A DNA stretch of 59,278 bases. Origin: Nitrospira sp. (GTDB lineage: Bacteria; Nitrospirota; Nitrospiria; Nitrospirales; Nitrospiraceae). The position numbers and the translations under genes are program-made. Location of the stretch: positions 1-59,278 of the forward strand of contig JARFXQ010000019.1 of NCBI GenBank assembly GCA_029194725.1, written 5' to 3'. The notes below the pieces were generated by a model. That model did no database searches. It saw nothing but the letters and a program-made list of their open reading frames with translations, and was not told the origin of the DNA. Shown one piece after another: positions 37,678-46,139 of the stretch. How positions within the stretch are numbered: position 1 is the stretch's first letter; every line of letters starts with the position of its first letter.

Positions 37678-37908
37678 GTTCTTGATCAGGTAAGCAATAC
37701 GATAATGTCCGTGAAGCAGAATACGGATGTGTCGGTCTGGCTTTTGCCAGTAGCGGTATCCTGATTCTGGAAATTTGCGAAGGATCTCGGCTTTCAGATA
37801 GATGGTTTCGATAGTTCGGGTTGCAGCGGAGGGATTATCGAGTGCGATGTAATCGTAGATGTCACGCAGCTATCGTTCGGCTTCAACGGTCCATGTCAGC
37901 TCTGCCAT
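37612..37908 (-). pseudogene. RelE/ParE-family toxin with an in-frame amber codon
   Basis: The minus-strand frame of 99 codons reads MAELTWTVEAER, stop, LRDIYDYIALDNPSAATRTI, then KAEILRKFPESGYRYWQKPD, RILLHGHYRIAYLI and IDIIGVFHGALNIDRYLL, a full RelE/ParE toxin. Codon 13 is TAG at 37872-37870, likely a mutated TGG. The ATG at 37908 overlaps the end of the antitoxin gene. It was inactivated by one base, so its antitoxin is now an orphan. Confidence 0.7.
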
Positions 37909-38081
37909 GTCTTGATGCGGCGCCCCATCTCTTCATGGCTGATGGTCTTTCCGGCGTCAGAGTCACCGAGTCCTCTGTCGATCATTCTTGCAAATGCTAA
38001 CTCTCGTAGAAGCTCATCATAGGAGCTGTCATCCGGCTGATCTTGAAGGATCTTGGCGATCTGTTCTTTTGCGGAAGGCAT
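37896..38081 (-). CDS. antitoxin of the RelE/ParE-like pair
   Basis: 61 residues: MPSAKEQIAKILQDQPDDSSYDELLRELAFARMIDRGLGDSD, then TISHEEMGRRIKTWQS. The helix-rich N-terminal part and the conserved end (Ser-x-Glu-Glu.....W) are typical of antitoxins next to RelE/ParE toxins. The start at 38081 has AGAGGTGAT just upstream. The gene is intact and overlaps the toxin start. Confidence 0.65.
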   Translation of the reverse strand: MPSAKEQIAKILQDQPDDSSYDELLRELAFARMIDRGLGDSDAGKTISHEEMGRRIKTWQS

Positions 38082-38195
38082 GATCACCTCTGTGTGAGAG
38101 ACATCGATTCCCAATAGTCGACAGGGACAAGGATAGCGGTAACCCCCATGTTTTACAAGCGACTAAACGCCAATCGGACTGGACGAATTGATGTG

Positions 38196-38513
38196 CTAAC
38201 CGCGCGGGATCTTCGTTCGTCGGTGCAGACGCTTGATGGGGTGCGTTTTCTTTGAGATGAGCGGAAAGTTTTCCGGGTGTCTGATGGAGTCGACGGCGAG
38301 ATCCACGTCGAGATCCGGCCAGTAGAGATGATGGGTCTGCGGCCATTCCACCCGTACGATTTCTGCAATAGAGGCGTCCCTAAACCAGGGAAAGTCCTTG
38401 AACGCAACAAACAGTTCTTCATTGGCCAGAAGCAGCCAGAAGCCATGCTTAGAGATGTTGGTCACCTCAGCTCCCGAAATGTGTCTGCCAAGCGCCGCGG
38501 ATTTCATCCTCAT
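38196..38513 (-). CDS. DUF2442 domain protein
   Basis: 105 residues with GAEVTNISKHGFWLLLANEELFVAFKDFPWFRDASIAEIVRVEWP and the closing DLDVDLAVDSIRHPENFPL, both typical of DUF2442. This family commonly pairs with DUF4160, encoded just upstream with a 47-base overlap, and the pair is thought to be toxin-antitoxin-like. No enzymatic activity is established. Confidence 0.75.
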   Translation of the reverse strand: MRMKSAALGRHISGAEVTNISKHGFWLLLANEELFVAFKDFPWFRDASIAEIVRVEWPQTHHLYWPDLDVDLAVDSIRHPENFPLISKKTHPIKRLHRRTKIPRG

Positions 38514-38790
38514 GCTCCTCGATTAAGGCCTTGGCTGCCCGAATCTGCCGGGCCGTCATGCCTGAATTCTTTGCCAATTCAACGGAGGGATCGAGCCAAA
38601 ATTTAGCTTCCCCCCGTTCAGAATACACATGAATGTGTATTCGTGTTTCCTCACGAGAAAAGAAGTAAAACCGAAATCCTCCTGCCCTGAAAACTGTTGG
38701 ACTAAGTCGTGCCCTCGTTCCATCTTCTGTAGCCCAGGAGTAGCTCTGCCGCCTGCCGTGCGCGATTCGACAAAGCGGCGGACTTGACAT
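38467..38790 (-). CDS. DUF4160 domain protein
   Basis: The core SPTVFRAGGFRFYFFSREETRIHIHVYSERGEAKFWLDPSVELAKNSGM is DUF4160. Family members normally begin Met-Pro-Thr-Val at this core. Here the codon before Pro is AGT, so the usual start seems mutated, and the frame must begin at an upstream ATG (38790) that adds about 30 atypical residues. It may be a weakened gene. It overlaps the DUF2442 gene. Confidence 0.65.
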   Translation of the reverse strand: MSSPPLCRIAHGRRQSYSWATEDGTRARLSPTVFRAGGFRFYFFSREETRIHIHVYSERGEAKFWLDPSVELAKNSGMTARQIRAAKALIEEHEDEIRGAWQTHFGS

Positions 38791-38844
38791 CGAAACGATG
38801 TTTACTCGTCTTCCCGGAAATTCCGCAATGGTTCCTCAGGATGA

Positions 38845-39081
38845 ATTGGCCAAAGGATTTTTGCCATTGCCGGCACCTACCCCAAGCTTGAGTGGATCTC
38901 GCTGACGATGCATCTGGCTGATCGAGCGGCTGAGTTGCGTGCCCGCTACCGCCTCAGCACGACTGATGCCATACACTTAGCGACTGCCATCGGCTCTAAA
39001 GCCGTGCGCTTCTACGGAAATGATCGCGGATTGCGGCGAGTCAAGGAGATTGAGTGCATCATCATCGAGGACCTCGTCTAG
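38845..39081 (+). pseudogene. PIN-domain toxin, C-terminal remnant
   Basis: An open frame of 78 codons without its N-terminus: IAGTYPKLEWISLTMHLADRAAELRARYRLSTTDAIHLATAIG, then FYGNDRGLRRVKEIECIIIEDL. The Asp of TTDAIHLA and Asn-Asp of GNDRGL are the second-half PIN metal ligands. The first Asp and the antitoxin are missing. A TGA at 38842 closes the frame upstream. Confidence 0.6.
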
Positions 39082-39163
39082 GCTCACCGTTTTTCTATGT
39101 GACGTCGAGATCTCCTCGGTCGTACCTGTTTGTGCGAATCAGTCTGGGGTGGCTACGGGCAGC

Positions 39164-40204
39164 TCAGTGCGCGTCATCTGAGCGCGTTTTTCCCCAGAAC
39201 AGGGAATAGACATAACTCTGGTACGCCACCACAAGCAGGAAGCCGACTCCGAACCAGGCAAATCCGGTTGTTAATCCATAGGAGTCGGTCGCTGCATTGA
39301 ACACCGTGAGGCTGAGCGCCGGATCGGTTGTTGAAACCAAAATGTAGGGATACATGCCGAACATGACGCTGGTGAGCATCAGCAAAATAAATACGCTGGA
39401 AGTAAAAAAGGCGGCGGTGTCGTGCTGTCGCTGCCGGAGGTACAGGCTGGATCCGAGCGCGAATAGGCCACTCAATGGGACCAGATATTCCATCGGATGG
39501 CCGGCGAAGTTGAGGCGCAAGCTTGGTTGAACGAAAGGGACGGCAGTTACGGTAAGCACGGTGCACCCAGCCGAAACCCACCCCATGACCCAGGCGGTCC
39601 AGGCGGCCCGCTTATGCAGGGTGCCTTCTGTATTCATTGCGAGATAATTCGCTCCGTGGAAGGCGAGGATCGACACAGTCGCCAGTCCCAGCAACACTGT
39701 GAACCAATCCAGGATGCCCGGTTCCGGTCCAGGCTGAAAGTCCGTCCAAAACGGGACGAAGAAATACCCGTCACGGTTTAAGGGCACACCACGAATCAGA
39801 TTGCCGAGCGCCGCGCCGAAGACAAAAGCCAAGAGTAAACTGGCCGTTGTAAAGGCCGTATCCCAAGCCTGTTTCCACAGCACATGATCCACGTGCGATC
39901 GCAATTCCAGCGCGAGACCGCGAAAGATCAGCAACCACAGCACCAGGATCAGTGCCAGATAGAATCCGCTGAATCCGGCGGCGTAGGCCTTGGGATAGGC
40001 AAAGAAGAGGACAGCGCCGGCGGCGATCAACCAGACTTCGTTTGCGTTCCACAGTGGGCCGATGGAGGCGAGCACCGTTCGGCGTTCCACTTCGGTCCGG
40101 ACGACGAACGGATAGACCATGCCGACACCAAAGTCGAAACCATCCAGGACAATGAAGATGGCCAACATCAATGTGACGACGATGAACCACAGGGTTTCCA
40201 TCAC
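39164..40204 (-). CDS. cydB: cytochrome bd ubiquinol oxidase subunit II
   Basis: 346 residues with eight or nine helices. Typical CydB N-terminus: METLWFIVVTLMLAIFIVLDGFDFGVGM. Then PLWNANEVWLIAAGAVLFFAYPKAYA and the C-terminal WFGVGFLLVVAYQSYVYSLFWGK. With CydA it forms a quinol oxidase that reduces O2 to water without pumping protons. It starts 12 bases after cydA. Confidence 0.92.
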   Translation of the reverse strand: MMETLWFIVVTLMLAIFIVLDGFDFGVGMVYPFVVRTEVERRTVLASIGPLWNANEVWLIAAGAVLFFAYPKAYAAGFSGFYLALILVLWLLIFRGLALELRSHVDHVLWKQAWDTAFTTASLLLAFVFGAALGNLIRGVPLNRDGYFFVPFWTDFQPGPEPGILDWFTVLLGLATVSILAFHGANYLAMNTEGTLHKRAAWTAWVMGWVSAGCTVLTVTAVPFVQPSLRLNFAGHPMEYLVPLSGLFALGSSLYLRQRQHDTAAFFTSSVFILLMLTSVMFGMYPYILVSTTDPALSLTVFNAATDSYGLTTGFAWFGVGFLLVVAYQSYVYSLFWGKTRSDDAH

Positions 40205-40216
40205 CAGTCCCTTCGT

Positions 40217-41560
40217 TCAAGCGGGATACGTGGCTTCTGAGTCGACCGAGCCAGGTCCGCGTTGAATGATCTTGCCGAGGAGAAACACAAACAGCAAGCC
40301 GAGCAACAGATACAGCCCCAAGAATCCAATCAAGGTAAATAAGGCATTCCCTGAATGAACAAGCGGAGATGTGCCATGGGCGGTGCGCAACAAGCCGTAC
40401 ACGAGCCAGGGTTGCCGTCCCAGCTCTGCGGTCATCCAGCCGGCCGAGGTGGCGATGTAGGGGAATGGCGCTGAGAGCATCAGTAACCATAACAGCCATT
40501 TCATCTTGAACAGCCGGCCACGCCAGAGCGAGAGCAGGGCCAGGCCAAAGATGGTGGCAAGGATGGTCCCCAATCCGGCCATGATGTGATAGGCATAGTA
40601 GAGGAGTGGAAGATTATCCGGCCACTCGTCGCGCGGAAACGCGTCGAGTCCCTTGACCTTGGCGTAGAGGTCTTTGTACACGAGAAAGCTGAGCGCATTA
40701 GGAATCTCAATCGGGTTGTCGATGGTCATTGTTTCAAGATTGGGTTGTCCCACCAAATAGAGACCGGCTCCTCTCTCCGTTGTGAAGAGCCCCTCAAACG
40801 CCGCCCCCTTTACCGGTTGATGATCGAAGACTTGCTTGGCGTTGCCGTGTCCCGTGGGGAAAATCATCAGTGCAGCAGCGATCGCGCCGGCGACAACGCC
40901 GGTCCGTAAGAAAGTCTTTGCATAGGAGAGATAGTGACCGGATAAAAGATAGTACGCGCCCACTGCTGCGATCGCACAGGACGCCGTGACGACAGCCGCT
41001 GTCATGTTATGTGCGAATTGCCAGAATAACCAGGGATTCGTGAGCAGCCCGGTGAGGCTGTTGACGAACACCCGGCCATCGTCTCCCGTTTGATACGCGA
41101 CGGGATGCTGCATCCATGCATTCGTCGCCAGGATGAAGTAACCGGATAACCACGAACCGATAAAGAGCATCAGAGCGGCAAACCATTGCATCCGACGACT
41201 GAATCGTTTCCTGAACAGCAGGATGCCGAGAAACGATGATTCCAAGAAAAATGCGAAGACTCCTTCCATGGCGAGGGTCTGGCCGATCACTCCACCAGCG
41301 AAGGTAGAAAACCTGGCCCAGTTGGTTCCAAACTGAAATTCGAGCGGGATACCGGTCACGACGCCGAAGCCGAAATTTAAGGCAAAGATGCTCGTCCAAA
41401 AATCCGAGACTTGCTGATAATGGTCGTCATTGGTTACAAGCGCTCGACTGCGTAAGTAGAGCAGCAGCAACGCCAGACCCATCGTCAACTGCGGAAACAG
41501 GTAGTGGAACGTGGCGGTGAAGGCAAATTGAAGACGGTCGTACAGGAGTGCGCTTGTCAT
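40217..41560 (-). CDS. cydA: cytochrome bd ubiquinol oxidase subunit I
   Basis: 447 residues, the short Q-loop type. Heme ligands: His18 in FTATFHYLFPQLTMG, the His in WQFAHNMTAAVV, and the Met in YAYHIMAGLGTI. The quinol-binding GRQPW lies in WMTAELGRQPWLVYGLLRT. It can take electrons from the quinol pool fed by CycB and serve as an oxygen-tolerant terminal oxidase. An 11-base palindrome (41614-41624) lies about 55 bases upstream. Confidence 0.93.
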   Translation of the reverse strand: MTSALLYDRLQFAFTATFHYLFPQLTMGLALLLLYLRSRALVTNDDHYQQVSDFWTSIFALNFGFGVVTGIPLEFQFGTNWARFSTFAGGVIGQTLAMEGVFAFFLESSFLGILLFRKRFSRRMQWFAALMLFIGSWLSGYFILATNAWMQHPVAYQTGDDGRVFVNSLTGLLTNPWLFWQFAHNMTAAVVTASCAIAAVGAYYLLSGHYLSYAKTFLRTGVVAGAIAAALMIFPTGHGNAKQVFDHQPVKGAAFEGLFTTERGAGLYLVGQPNLETMTIDNPIEIPNALSFLVYKDLYAKVKGLDAFPRDEWPDNLPLLYYAYHIMAGLGTILATIFGLALLSLWRGRLFKMKWLLWLLMLSAPFPYIATSAGWMTAELGRQPWLVYGLLRTAHGTSPLVHSGNALFTLIGFLGLYLLLGLLFVFLLGKIIQRGPGSVDSEATYPA

Positions 41561-41613
41561 GATATGTTCTCAGATCCCATGGACAAATGAAAATGGGTCT
41601 CGGACCATCCAGC

Positions 41614-41624
41614 ACTGTAACAGT
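41614..41624. promoter_or_regulatory. palindrome upstream of cydA
   Basis: ACTGTAACAGT is a perfect palindrome about a single central base, 54 bases before the cydA start. It is a possible regulator site; no promoter hexamers were matched to it. Confidence 0.3.
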
Positions 41625-41703
41625 ACGGTCGCGATATCCCCAAAGGAAAAAGGCACAGCGAATCTTTTCCGTGACCGATTCGTCACCATACAAGATGTGG
41701 CAT

Positions 41704-42912
41704 TCATTCGACGACGCTGAATTCATAACGCGAGCTCGTCAGCGCGGCCAATAGATCCGATGCGTGATCGCGGCCACGGGTTTCCATCGTGATGTCGATC
41801 GCGGCTTCGTTCAGGCTCACTCCGTAGTGGGCGCGGTTGTACGACGTCTCCACGATGTTGGCCTGGGCCTTAGCGATCACCGATGCCAGTCCTTCCAATG
41901 CGCCGGGATAGTCCGGAAGACGCACTCGCAGGCGCAGCCGTCTCCCGTCGCGAACCATGCCCTGCTCGATGATCCTCGCCAGCAGCGTGACATCAAGGTT
42001 GCCTCCTGACACCAGCACCGCGATGTTTTTCCCGCGATGGCCGGTTTTCGCTTGCAAAACGGCGGCAAGCGCAACGGCGCCGGCCCCCTCCGCCACCGTT
42101 TTCTCACCCTCCAGCAACATTAGAATCGCCTCCGCAATCTCGTCTTCCTCGACCGTGACGAGCCGATCGACATATCTGTGGGCCAACGGCAGCGTGCGTA
42201 CGCCCGTTTTTCGAACGGCGATTCCGTCGGCCAAGGTGGACTTCGCCGGAAGATCGACTGGTTGCTGTTGTTGCAGAGCCGTTTGCATCGACGGCAAGCG
42301 GCCTGTTTGAACGCCGATCACTTCCGCCGCAGCGTTTCGCTCCTTGACCGCGCAGCCGACTCCGCCGATCAATCCGCCGCCTCCTACCGGCACAACGATC
42401 ACATCCAGCGCTGGGTTCTGCTTCAAGAGTTCCAACCCGACGGTCCCTTGCCCGGCGATGACTGCATCGTCGTCGAAGGGATGAATAAACGCGGCCTTCC
42501 TCTGCGCGCTCCGTTCAATGGCTGCCTCGCAGGCTTCGTCGTAATTGTCCCCGTGCAACACGATGTCCGCGCCATAGGCGCGGGTCGCCGTCAGCTTGAT
42601 GAGCGGCGTCGAACGAGGCATCCAGATTTGCACGGGGATGCCCCGCTGGGTCGCGTGATAGGCCACGCCTTGCCCATGATTCCCTGCCGATGCCGCGATG
42701 ACTCCCTGTCGCAGTTCCTCGTCCGTCATCGTCAGGATACGGTTGAGCGCGCCGCGTTCCTTAAACGATCCGGTCATCTGCAGATTTTCAAGTTTCAGGA
42801 AAATCGCGTTTCCGCTCAGCCGGGACAGTGTCTTGGAGTGGACCAACGGCGATTCATAGATGAACGGACCGATGCGAGTTGCCGCTGCTTCGATCGATCT
42901 AAGATTGACCAT
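41704..42912 (-). CDS. ilvA: threonine dehydratase (with C-terminal ACT domain)
   Basis: 402 residues. The PLP Lys is in MTGSFKERGALNRI, the phosphate loop in VPVGGGGLIGG, and SAGNHGQGVAYHA contacts the substrate. The last 75 residues form an ACT-like regulatory domain (LRVRLPDYPGALEGLASVIAKAQANIVET). The enzyme deaminates threonine to 2-oxobutyrate, the first step to isoleucine. The length matches the short tdcB-like class with ACT, so both biosynthetic and degradative roles are possible. The leader upstream favours a biosynthetic, isoleucine-linked role. The start at 42912 has GGGAGCAGGGAG upstream; an ATG at 42939 is also in frame. Confidence 0.85.
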   Translation of the reverse strand: MVNLRSIEAAATRIGPFIYESPLVHSKTLSRLSGNAIFLKLENLQMTGSFKERGALNRILTMTDEELRQGVIAASAGNHGQGVAYHATQRGIPVQIWMPRSTPLIKLTATRAYGADIVLHGDNYDEACEAAIERSAQRKAAFIHPFDDDAVIAGQGTVGLELLKQNPALDVIVVPVGGGGLIGGVGCAVKERNAAAEVIGVQTGRLPSMQTALQQQQPVDLPAKSTLADGIAVRKTGVRTLPLAHRYVDRLVTVEEDEIAEAILMLLEGEKTVAEGAGAVALAAVLQAKTGHRGKNIAVLVSGGNLDVTLLARIIEQGMVRDGRRLRLRVRLPDYPGALEGLASVIAKAQANIVETSYNRAHYGVSLNEAAIDITMETRGRDHASDLLAALTSSRYEFSVVE

Positions 42913-42947
42913 GCTCCCTGCTCCCTTCTCGTGATTCAATAGGCAAT

Positions 42948-42981
42948 AAAAAACCCCTGGTGGAACCGAATCCGCCAGGGG
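42948..42981 (-). terminator. attenuator-type intrinsic terminator before ilvA
   Basis: On the minus strand the stem CCCCTGGCGGA / TCCACCAGGGG (one G-T pair, 6-base loop) is followed by TTTTTT. It ends 36 bases before the ilvA start and 36 bases after the leader ORF stop, so it would stop transcription before the gene. Confidence 0.75.
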
Positions 42982-43016
42982 CCGTTGCTCGCGTAGGTTT
43001 CCAGTCGCAGGCAGGC

Positions 43017-43085
43017 TTAGGCGGAGCCGGCGATCATCATCGCCGCCGCCATGCTAATCCCGATGCTCTGCCCAACGATCTTCAT
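43017..43085 (-). CDS. candidate leader peptide of ilvA, 22 residues
   Basis: Reads MKIVGQSIGIS followed by MAAAMMIAGSA and TAA: four Ile and one Val codons, not densely clustered. It lies between a good promoter and the terminator that precedes ilvA. The end of the ORF (TCCGCC, 43020-43025) is complementary to GGCGGA in the 5' arm of the terminator (42971-42976), so an alternative antiterminator is possible when a ribosome stalls early. The ribosome binding site is weak. The arrangement is that of amino-acid attenuation. Confidence 0.5.
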   Translation of the reverse strand: MKIVGQSIGISMAAAMMIAGSA

Positions 43086-43123
43086 TGTTGAGTGGATACC
43101 GAGTTTGTTTCGCTCACGTGCAG

Positions 43124-43152
43124 TTTATACCATCAGGCCGCAGGCAGATCAA
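43124..43152 (-). promoter_or_regulatory. sigma-70 promoter of the ilvA leader transcript
   Basis: On the minus strand TTGATC (43152-43147), a 17-base spacer and TATAAA (43129-43124). The start site would be near 43117, about 32 bases before the leader ATG. Confidence 0.6.
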
Positions 43153-43287
43153 GAATTGATGAGAGCGTCAGGGAACAGAAACTGCCAGTGGTATCTTGGG
43201 GAAACTTACCGATTCGTGAGCTTCTGTGGTGACCTCTTCGTGCGATCACAATGATGTTCAATCCTCGCCCGCTCTCCCGAGCCGCGG

Positions 43288-43839
43288 TTACCTCGCAGCG
43301 GTCTTTTGGTCACGTTGGTGTGTGAGGGCCGTGCGCAATTTGTCTTCCTGCTCCTTGCTGAGTGACGTCTTGAGGATCGTTCCCTCGTATCTCGAAATTC
43401 TGGACAACACCTTATCTTCGTCAACGCCGCGGATCAGAAGGAAGATCGCCGAGGTGCCCTGCTTGATCGTGCTTCCCATGTCTTTGATGAATTGATCGGG
43501 AATTCCATAGTCGCTCAAGAGCCCATACTCGTTGGCAGCGTTGGTTATGGCGCCGGCCCCCGCACCGCCGGCAAGGCTCCCCAGGAGTCCAGCCAGAGGA
43601 TTCATGAACAGGAGCCCCATCAGCCCACCCCATAACACCCCTAGGGCCACACCATGTTTGGTTGCTCCCCCGAACACATCGACGCACTGCTTCAGATGCA
43701 CTTTGCCGTCCATATCGCGGACGACGATGACCGCATCCTCCAGGTCGAGGACATATTCCGTTTCCATGGCTCGCAATTCATTCAGGACTCGATCGGCCGT
43801 ACTGGAATCTTTAAACGCGATACAGACAAGTTCACTCAT
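43288..43839 (-). CDS. DUF1269-family membrane protein
   Basis: 183 residues. An N-terminal alpha/beta region (MSELVCIAFKDSSTADRVLN, LEDAVIVVRDMDGKVHLKQ) is followed by a Gly/Ala-rich hydrophobic segment (GVLWGGLMGLLFMNPLAGLLGSLAGGAGAGA) and a C-terminal region with ALFLLIR-like SAIFLLIRGVDEDKVLSRI. This is the usual layout of DUF1269 proteins, whose role is unknown. It stands alone between the ilvA leader and the divergent ccm operon. Confidence 0.8.
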   Translation of the reverse strand: MSELVCIAFKDSSTADRVLNELRAMETEYVLDLEDAVIVVRDMDGKVHLKQCVDVFGGATKHGVALGVLWGGLMGLLFMNPLAGLLGSLAGGAGAGAITNAANEYGLLSDYGIPDQFIKDMGSTIKQGTSAIFLLIRGVDEDKVLSRISRYEGTILKTSLSKEQEDKLRTALTHQRDQKTAAR

Positions 43840-44067
43840 GATTTCTCTCCTTTGATTCTACGTGAGCAGCCGCTCTTCACCCAGGCAGATGGTCGGCTTG
43901 TGACGCACGCACTAGATAACAGCATGATTGGTCTCAGAGCAAGATGGGGTTCGGAGCGGTACTCCGAACCGATGAGCGGCAAAGTCTATCCTCGCCTCTA
44001 TCCTTGCCCCTTGTTTTTCCACGCTCTATTCCCTTACTCTCGTCGCGCATTGTCGGTGGAACTTCTG

Positions 44068-44688
44068 ATGTTGCAGGCTGTTTCATTACGTTGCAGTCGC
44101 GGTGAACGACGATTGTTCTCCGATCTCAACGTGAAGGTTGAGAGGGGATCGCTGCTGGCTGTGGTAGGTGAAAACGGCAGTGGGAAAACCAGTTTGCTCC
44201 GTATCTTTTCCGGTCTACTGCCTCCTGAACAAGGCTCGGTCCTCTGGGATGGGCAGGATATTCATCAGCTCAAGGAACTCTATTCGGGGCAACTGACCTA
44301 TATCGGGCATCTTAATGGGATCAAGGACGACCTCACGCCGCTCGAAAATGTCACGAGCTCCATGTCGCTTGCAGGAGAAGCCTGTTCCAACAATGGAGCG
44401 AAGGAAGCGTTGGAGGCGATTGGGCTCAAGCGGCCCATCCATCATTTGCCGTCAAAGGTGCTTTCGCAAGGGCAAAAGCGCCGCGTCGCCTTGGCGCGAT
44501 TGTGGCTCTCCACACGTCCCTTATGGCTTCTCGATGAACCGTTCACGTCGCTTGACACGGCTGCTACCACGGTCGTGACGCAACGACTGCATGCCCATCT
44601 GCACCGTGGAGGTCTGGCGGTCGTCGTGACACATCAGGAAGTCGCCCTTCCCTCGGAAACGGTGCAGCGTCTGAACCTGACTGAATGA
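44068..44688 (+). CDS. ccmA: heme exporter ATP-binding protein CcmA
   Basis: 206 residues. Walker A VVGENGSGKTSLLR, signature LSQGQKRRVALARLWL, Walker B PLWLLDEPFTSLD and the switch His in VVVTHQEV. CcmAB powers release of heme-loaded CcmE during cytochrome c maturation. A much longer frame opens at 43654, but its first part overlaps the divergent DUF1269 gene and is not CcmA-like. ATG 44068 gives the normal length. It is the first gene of the ccmABCDEFGHI set; ccmB overlaps its stop. Confidence 0.93.
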   Translation: MLQAVSLRCSRGERRLFSDLNVKVERGSLLAVVGENGSGKTSLLRIFSGLLPPEQGSVLWDGQDIHQLKELYSGQLTYIGHLNGIKDDLTPLENVTSSMSLAGEACSNNGAKEALEAIGLKRPIHHLPSKVLSQGQKRRVALARLWLSTRPLWLLDEPFTSLDTAATTVVTQRLHAHLHRGGLAVVVTHQEVALPSETVQRLNLTE

Positions 44689-45368
44689 GCGGCGCCAGTA
44701 TGTGGGAGGCTATAGGTGGAATCGTCCGTCGCGATCTGTTGCTGGCGATGCGGCGCCGTTCTGACGCCGCGATGTCGGTTTTCTTTCTCGTGATCGTCGT
44801 CAGCCTCTTCCCCTTAGGTGTCGGACCGGAGCCGGCGGTGCTGAGGACCATCGGTCCCGGCGTGTTGTGGGTGGCAGCCTTGTTGGCCTGTCTGTTGTCC
44901 CTCGGGCGTGTGTTTACTGCGGACTACCTGGATGGTGTCCTCGAACAGATGGTCCTGATTCCTCAACCACTTGCGGTATTGGTGGTCGCGAAGGTCCTCG
45001 GCCATTGGTTGATATCCGGGTTACCGGTGGTGCTGCTCTCTCCTCTGCTCGGGCTCCAATTCGGGTTAAGCGGAGAATCGCTGGGAGTACTGGTGATGTC
45101 GCTCTTGCTTGGGACGCCCACGTTGAGTATGATTGGTGCGATCGGCGCCGCGTTGGTGCTTGGCGTACGGGGGAGTGGTCTACTGGTTGCCCTCCTGGTG
45201 CTTCCACTCTACGTTCCAATATTGATCTTCGGGGCCGGCGCCGTCACCAGCAGCATGGCTGGAATCGGCGGTGAAGCAAATCTGTCGCTGCTCGGGGCCT
45301 GTCTGGTGCTCTCTCTTTTTCTGGCGCCCTGGGCCACTGCGGCGGCGGTGCGTATTGCGTTGGAGTAA
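44685..45368 (+). CDS. ccmB: heme exporter permease CcmB
   Basis: 227 residues with six helices. It starts MWEAIGGIVRRDLLLAMRRRSDAA (after MSGAS) and has LEQMVLIPQPLAVLVVAKVLGHW, a CcmB hallmark. It is the membrane partner of CcmA. ATGA overlap with ccmA; 9 bases to ccmC. Confidence 0.93.
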   Translation: MSGASMWEAIGGIVRRDLLLAMRRRSDAAMSVFFLVIVVSLFPLGVGPEPAVLRTIGPGVLWVAALLACLLSLGRVFTADYLDGVLEQMVLIPQPLAVLVVAKVLGHWLISGLPVVLLSPLLGLQFGLSGESLGVLVMSLLLGTPTLSMIGAIGAALVLGVRGSGLLVALLVLPLYVPILIFGAGAVTSSMAGIGGEANLSLLGACLVLSLFLAPWATAAAVRIALE

Positions 45369-45377
45369 CATCGTTTC

Positions 45378-46139
45378 ATGAGCACGGACATCAACTGGCT
45401 CAAGTATTCGTCCCCTCAAGCCTTTTATCCCCTGGCTGGAAGCCTAATTCCATGGTTTGCCTGCATGGCGGTTGCGCTGATGGGAGTGGGCCTCTATATC
45501 GGATTCTTCATCGCGCCGACCGACTTTCAGCAGGGCGAGGCGTACCGAATTATCTTCGTCCATGTTCCGGCGGCCTGGATGTCGATGTTTCTCTATGTCG
45601 TCATGGCCGTCTGGGCCGGCATCGGGATGGGTCTCAACGCGCGTCTTTCCTTCATGATGGCGCAAGCGATTGCCCCCACCGGGGCGATGTTCACGTTCTT
45701 GGCGTTGTTGACCGGGGCCATGTGGGGGAAGCCCACCTGGGGAGCCTGGTGGGTATGGGACGCCAGGCTGACATCGGAACTCATCTTATTGTTCCAGTAC
45801 GCCGGGGTCATGCTTTTGCGGACATCGATCGATGATGTGCGCCGGGCGGACAGGGCGAGCGCCGTCTTCGCCCTTGTTGGGGTGGTCAATGTTCCGATCA
45901 TCTACTTTTCCGTGCAGTGGTGGAATACCTTGCATCAAGGGGCGTCGGTCAGTATGGCGGCAGGATCAAAAATGGTATCGACCATGCTCACCGCCATGTT
46001 GCTGATGACGCTGGCCTTCTGGTTGTACAGTATTGCCGTCATTCTGGCTCGGGTACGTTGTGTCATGGTTGAACGGGAATCCCTGCCGTTGTGGGATGAA
46101 AAAGCGGCAGTCATTCAGGAAACGGTGGGAGCTCGCTGA
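45378..46139 (+). CDS. ccmC: heme exporter/handling protein CcmC
   Basis: 253 residues, six helices. The tryptophan-rich WWD motif is WGKPTWGAWWVWDARLTSELIL, flanked by the heme-binding His in IIFVHVPAAWMS and in WWNTLHQGASV. CcmC loads heme onto CcmE at the periplasmic face. Its TGA overlaps the ccmD ATG by one base. Confidence 0.95.
   Translation: MSTDINWLKYSSPQAFYPLAGSLIPWFACMAVALMGVGLYIGFFIAPTDFQQGEAYRIIFVHVPAAWMSMFLYVVMAVWAGIGMGLNARLSFMMAQAIAPTGAMFTFLALLTGAMWGKPTWGAWWVWDARLTSELILLFQYAGVMLLRTSIDDVRRADRASAVFALVGVVNVPIIYFSVQWWNTLHQGASVSMAAGSKMVSTMLTAMLLMTLAFWLYSIAVILARVRCVMVERESLPLWDEKAAVIQETVGAR

Noticed and set aside
43654..44067. N-terminal extension of CcmA by 138 residues
   Set aside because: It overlaps the DUF1269 gene antisense, and CcmA proteins are about 200 residues, matching the start at 44068.
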